NCBI GenBank assembly: GCA_023213315.1 | Contig: JAKCPI010005294.1 | Location: forward strand, 124,001-188,000 | Origin: Euborellia annulipes | Lineage: Eukaryota > Arthropoda > Insecta > Dermaptera > Anisolabididae | DNA: 64,000 nucleotides | Reading direction: 5' to 3' | Part shown: one piece after another, positions 59,418 through 64,000 of the stretch | How the letters are laid out: each line of letters opens with the position of its first letter | Position numbering within the stretch: the stretch's first letter is position 1 | Translations under genes and position numbers: made by a program | The notes under the pieces: generated by a model | What the model was told of the DNA's origin: nothing | The model's input: the letters and a program-made list of their open reading frames with translations, nothing else | Database searches by the model: none

Positions 59418-60009
59418 TAAGAGACTAAATTTTGACCTTCCAAAATTAGCAAAATGAGCCTCAGCCATTCTTTTTGGAACTGGAGTTTTTTTTTGAATTT
59501 GTGCTCAAAATAATTTTTATTTATTCTAGTTTAATATAAAAAAAATTTGGCTTCGATATCTTAAAAAGTTTTTGAGATATTTGCCCAGAAAGAGAAAAGT
59601 TTCTCAAAAAGATTTTTACGTGCCTATCTTTAATTAAAGATTAAAAATATTTCTTGATAATCGTCGTCTTAAGGACGACTCGTCCATGCAAATGCAAAGG
59701 GCCAATGAAATCTACTTTATTTACTTATCATACTTGTCACCTTTATTTAGATATTTTAAAAATTATTTTCTAATAATATAAACATATAGCATTATTTTTT
59801 TATTTGTAAGAAAATATTATATTACAAATATAACATTACATTTTCTATATTTTTTTAAAGCTTTTTGCTTGTTAGTATAATCGCATTATTTATTCATAAA
59901 ATCTAACTAAATTAAAATGAAAGCAAGTTCAATTTATATTATCGAATTTTTTAAAACTTTTATTAGCAGATAATAATGATAATAATTAGGCAATGACAAA
60001 TGAATATAG

Positions 60010-61330
60010 CGTATACTTTTGGCCAGGTTCATAGAGTTGAGACTGGCATTGATCCCGAGTAACATGTGGGCCCAATACAGCCTCCGCCGGATCTCTTTGA
60101 AGCTCTTATCTCTTATCGAGAATCTCCGGGGAAGGCTGCATTCATTTAACAGAAATCCCGAGGCATCATAACTTGGCAGCTTCGCACATTGATGCATAAT
60201 TGAGAGTGATTTGAGGGCTGTTGCTTTTAGAGGCCCATGTGCACTTGGTTTCTTAATTGCCCAAATAACGACAATTGCCCCGCTGAATTCGCGACATTTA
60301 TTGTTTCACATTTAGAGCGGAATAATCGTCATCATAATTTTCTAGTAAAATTTAGGGAAACTTGTTCTTATGTTGGGGCGTTGGGAGGCGTTTCTTTATC
60401 AGCTGGCTCCCTTAATTGTACCCGCTGACCACCAACTCCATTAGTACCTGGCCGGCTTTTAGCTTCGGTTAATAGTTAATACCAGAGTAAAACCCGCCTC
60501 CGCGACTAGCCTGCTTCATTAAACAGATCGCACTGGGGACCACGTCAAGCCTGTCTTGGAAATAACATTCTAAAGCCCTTATAAAATAATAATAATAATG
60601 ATAATAATAAAATCAAACATATCTCTCAGCTAAGATGTCCGCCTTGTGCCTTAGATGCTCAGCTGCGGTATTAAAGATGTAAGTTAGTTAAAGGAAACGC
60701 ACTGGATAATTCATAGAGGCGAAATAAGGGTTTTCTTCGGTTTAACTCTCAAACAGTTTCAACCCTTTGGACCGTGTAATTCGCTTGGCGATTATTTATT
60801 TATTAACAATATTAAGATGGGGGGTCCGCGGTCCAAAAGCAACCCCCCAGCATCGTTCCATTTTATATTCGCCGCCCTTCACTCTCGCCCCTTCCTTGTA
60901 TTAAAACCCAGGACCCTTATAATAATTAGAGAATTTATGCTGATTCTAGGTCTTAGTTTCAACCCCCATCGTTCACCCATCGCCTCCCAAAGAACCTTCC
61001 GCTCTTATTTCTCAGAGCGCGTTAAAATTATTAAATCAGAATTACATTGTATCTTAAGATTAGATTCAAAATTCCAAAGCCCATAAATAATTACAAAGCT
61101 ATTTCTTGAAGAAAAAGAGTTAACCCTCTTTATAACATCATTTAAGAGAACAAAAAGCCAAGGCGCCTGCCTGCTTTCTTCTCCATTCTATAAGTTATCA
61201 AATGAAGGGAAGTTGTAAGACAGAGAGGCTACAAAATTAGTTTTTTTTATGGATCAAATAAAAGAGCATGTAAAGCAATGCTATTGCTACTCTGCTCCTG
61301 CTCTTTGCCCATGTGAACTCAAACCCACCC
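60010..61330. promoter_or_regulatory. candidate regulatory block
   Basis: This is a long even-composition stretch with TTCTTAATTGCCC, GGTTAATAGTTAATACC and CTTAATTGTACC. Short frames on both strands show no domain. A trinucleotide-like ATA run lies near 60583-60610. Confidence 0.25.
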
Positions 61331-63587
61331 TCGCGGCTTTTTTGCAGTTCACCACCTGTGCTATTTATAAAACGCGAATAATTGCCGACAATAAAATTAA
61401 AAATTCAAGCCTATAAAAGCGTTTCATACGTTGTATTTAGGGTGAAAAACAATGGACACTAATTTGGAAAAATACTACAAATCTTTTATGCCAACAAGAG
61501 GTGAGCGAGTCCCAAGCCCCAAGAGAACTTTTTATTACACAAGTGCTGTTATTCTTTTGTTGATCATTTCGCGCCAACTTATTAAAATTAGTATTCTCAT
61601 GCTTATTTAATTTGACCACATCACTTTTATTGATTTTGTGTTCCCCTCCAACTTACACCAATAAAATACTCTAAAAACAAGAAGCTATTCTGTAAAATAA
61701 AATCGGATAAAGATGATTTTATTTTACCTTTTCAAATTTAAAATTATTTCGCTATACCAAATACTATAGGCCTACCATATACATAAGGCTCTAAATACCA
61801 GGTGGGGACTTAATTAAGGAGCTCACTATATATAAGAAAAATTATTATACTCTCGTCCTTTTGACCGCAAACCCTATTACTCAGAATTTGAAATTATAAA
61901 TTACTTATTAAATTCTACTTAGACCACACGTTTGACAAGTGAAACTTGTATTTTTAATTCACATTTACGATAGATCTGTTCAATTAAATTTCATCGAGTA
62001 GAACATTTTACTAAATGATTATCGAAATATAAATGTGTTGAGTCTAGTCTTGTCGATATAAGCTTTGCTTGTTCGGGGTGATGTCATTGATCAAGAAATC
62101 CTACGGACCCAGTATCTCAGATAGATTTATTTTAAATTCTAATCGGTGTTCAATCTTCAGAATGGCGTGGTAAAATAAATGGAGGCCAAAAAAGAGATTT
62201 AAGCCATTTTAACAAACGGCGTCTTTTTATTGGTCAAACAACGCGCGGCCATTTGGTTTTAATTTGAAAAATTTTAATAGTCGTTTACAAGCATCAAACT
62301 CATTTTAGAAACAAACATTTAGAAAACGGATTAAAAATAAAAAGAAATGATTTTGAGACATATCCAAAAGTATAAAATAAAAAAAAAGTAAATACAATAA
62401 TAGTAAATTAAAATGCGTGATATAAATCAACGAGAAGTAATTATTTATTTAAAATATTAGTGCAAATATTTGTTTAAACGATAAGAGATAAAATCATATT
62501 TTTTATAAATATATTTTTTTAAATATAATTTATTAAGACTTAACAGTTCAATTAAAGAGCTTTACATTTAATATTTATTTAAATCGTGGACTGAATTGGC
62601 TCTGAAATTCGCATTTTAACAATACCACGTTATAAGAGTAATTTTTATTATTAATATATTAGTAATTTTTCCTTTAGAAGAGAGGGTCTATTTTATTTTG
62701 TCCTTTTCCAGCTTCTCTTCGCGTTCCTGCCTTTTTCTACTAAATTGCTTTGACAGTTCTAATCCGTTTTAAGTCGCTAATATGAATTGAAAATCCGTTT
62801 TTGTGAGTGTCATTTAATTTGGTTCGACTGGATTGAGGAACTAGTTTGGAATCTAACCGGCCATGAAATCTGGAGATTAAAATGTCAACTGGGTAAAAGC
62901 AAAAGCAATTCCTCTGACGAATTAACAAATATATACTTCTATTTCAAGTATTCGAAGGTGGACGGAGTCACACGAGGGGGGGGGATAGGCCAGGCATTGA
63001 GGCTTTTTTTACGATTCCAAATGTAAATTAGGGACGTTTTACGCCCGATAACGTTTAAGAAAAGAACAAAAATTATTATAATAATTAAAATTTTTCTATT
63101 TTTCACTTTGGTTTTTCATGACTCAAGAGTATAAAATATAAATTTCAGGGAAATCTCAAACTACTTTTCCTTCGGATGCAATTTAATTTAATGGTGGTCC
63201 GTGGATTGGAACGATTTGACTTTTGATTAGAGGTCACGGGCCACTTAATCTTGTTTATATATTGCACTATGGAATTTTAGTGATTGATATTGAGCCGAAA
63301 CTCTATAATCAGCTTTTTATTTTCATAATTCAAAAAAAAAAAGAATATTAAGATTAATGCTATAATAAATTTCTAAATGATGGACCTGTATTTTTTTTAT
63401 TTTTACTTATAAATAAAGAAATTTTCAATTCTCTGCGGCTCATTATTTTTTCAACTTAATTTTAAATTAGTTTTCATTTCACATGATTTCCTCTTTGAAT
63501 AAACAACAATTAAATTTTGTATTTGTCTTTATACAAGACAATTCTTAGTTAAACAAAAGTGTTAATTCCAAAGGGATCATAAATTGA

Positions 63588-63770
63588 AGTGCTGCAGCCA
63601 AGCCAAGGAGGTTTAAACCAATGAAACACCAATTCCCAGTTGAGACATTTCGGTGAAAATTCCTTAAACGACTGAAGATGGCAAAATAAAATTTCGCCAA
63701 ATGCTTCAACTGGGAATTGGTGTTTCATTGGCTTAAACCTCACCTCCTTGGCTGCATCCTCGCAACTCCA
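63588..63770. mobile_element. palindromic element with hammerhead-like core
   Basis: The long arms (CAATGAAACACCAATTCCCAG and its complement, extending to CCAAGGAGG and GCTGCAGCC) enclose CTGAAGA (63672-63678), GGC...GCC and AAATG. The terminal G of the GAAA element appears lost. Confidence 0.65.
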
Positions 63771-63807
63771 ACATTATTATATATTTTTTTCAAAATTTAG
63801 TCTCTTA

Positions 63808-64000
63808 TTACTTTCTCTTACCCTATAGGCTATATGAAATATATAGAGAGAGAAAGTATTGCGATCATGTCAAAAATTCGATGTCGAGATTTTGATGGAT
63901 ATACATGTTTTGAGGTCCCCTGAGTCCAAAAAAGTGGGTCCCGCAAATTGGTCGTGTGTGTGTGTGTGTGTCTGTGTGTGTGGACATATTTTTAGCATGA
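63808..64000 (-). mobile_element. double-hairpin repeat, cut by the window edge
   Basis: The short hairpin (CTTTCTCTTACCCTATAGG, arm AGAGAGAAAGT), TCAAAAATTCGATGTCGAG, GGGTCCCGCAAATTGG and a (TG)n tract run into the end of the window. Confidence 0.9.

Larger units (their letters stand above)
47221..64000 (+). other. dac: dachshund intron, open at the window edge
   Basis: This intron starts at donor GTAGGT and has no acceptor plus exon that I can join in phase 1 before the window ends. It holds even-composition blocks at 47230-48480 and 60010-61330, three double-hairpin repeats, three palindromic elements and a hAT MITE. The stretches 48560-48930, 49070-49730, 50060-50560, 51120-51650, 52840-53470, 55250-56110, 56250-58390, 59420-60000 and 61340-63580 show nothing recognisable beyond AT-rich DNA and simple repeats. 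Confidence 0.7.

Noticed and set aside
29500..64000. Search for the next dac exon (basic QKRLKKEKK-type segment)
   Set aside because: No phase-compatible acceptor with such a sequence was found after 47220, so the exon is taken to lie outside the window.
1..64000. CRISPR arrays, prokaryotic operons, rRNA genes
   Set aside because: None seen; repeats are irregularly spaced eukaryotic mobile elements, and exons have GT-AG introns.

Overview
This is a 64 kb stretch of an AT-rich animal genome, most likely an arthropod; the species cannot be read from the sequence. It contains part of one protein-coding gene on the + strand, dachshund (dac/DACH). This is a nuclear transcriptional cofactor of the retinal-determination and limb-patterning network. 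Four internal exons are supported (7316-7392, 8802-8960, 22391-22648, 47137-47220). Their splice signals and reading phases join cleanly, and the joined product runs into the conserved C-terminal coiled-coil (DACHbox-C). The gene starts upstream of the window and ends downstream of it. The introns are 1.4 kb, 13.4 kb, 24.5 kb and more than 16.8 kb.

Almost everything else is intron. Two kinds of sequence can be told apart. The first is a set of low-repeat blocks of more even base composition, rich in homeodomain-like TAATTA/TTAATTG cores (about 780-1480, 2560-2780, 4360-5110, 25940-26235, 30530-30800, 31330-31830, 43180-43800, 47230-48480, 60010-60620). They look like candidate conserved regulatory elements, as would be expected inside a developmental regulator; this is inference. 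The second is a dense layer of small mobile elements.

The dominant repeat is a non-autonomous element of about 1.0 kb present in about 20 full, partial or single-hairpin copies. It has a long hairpin of about 90 nt at one end and a shorter hairpin at the other. Both hairpins contain CTTTCTCTTACC, and the body has a CA/TG microsatellite. The architecture resembles Helentron-associated (HINE/DINE-1-like) elements. The body of several copies carries a near-perfect RFX X-box palindrome.

Other elements include hAT-type MITEs with 8-bp target duplications, a TA-flanked mariner-type MITE and tRNA-derived SINEs. There is also a palindromic family whose arms carry a hammerhead-ribozyme-like core (CTGANGA-stem-GAAA), a transposase C-terminal remnant with a PHD-like zinc finger, and a tandem duplication of about 0.69 kb. 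Nested insertions with intact target duplications give relative ages, most clearly at 15575-17375 and 44500-46190, where the nesting is four levels deep.

The listed reading frames of 60-190 residues outside the dac exons are, with one or two uncertain exceptions, chance frames in repeats or AT-rich DNA. No rRNA, functional tRNA, CRISPR array or prokaryote-type operon was seen.
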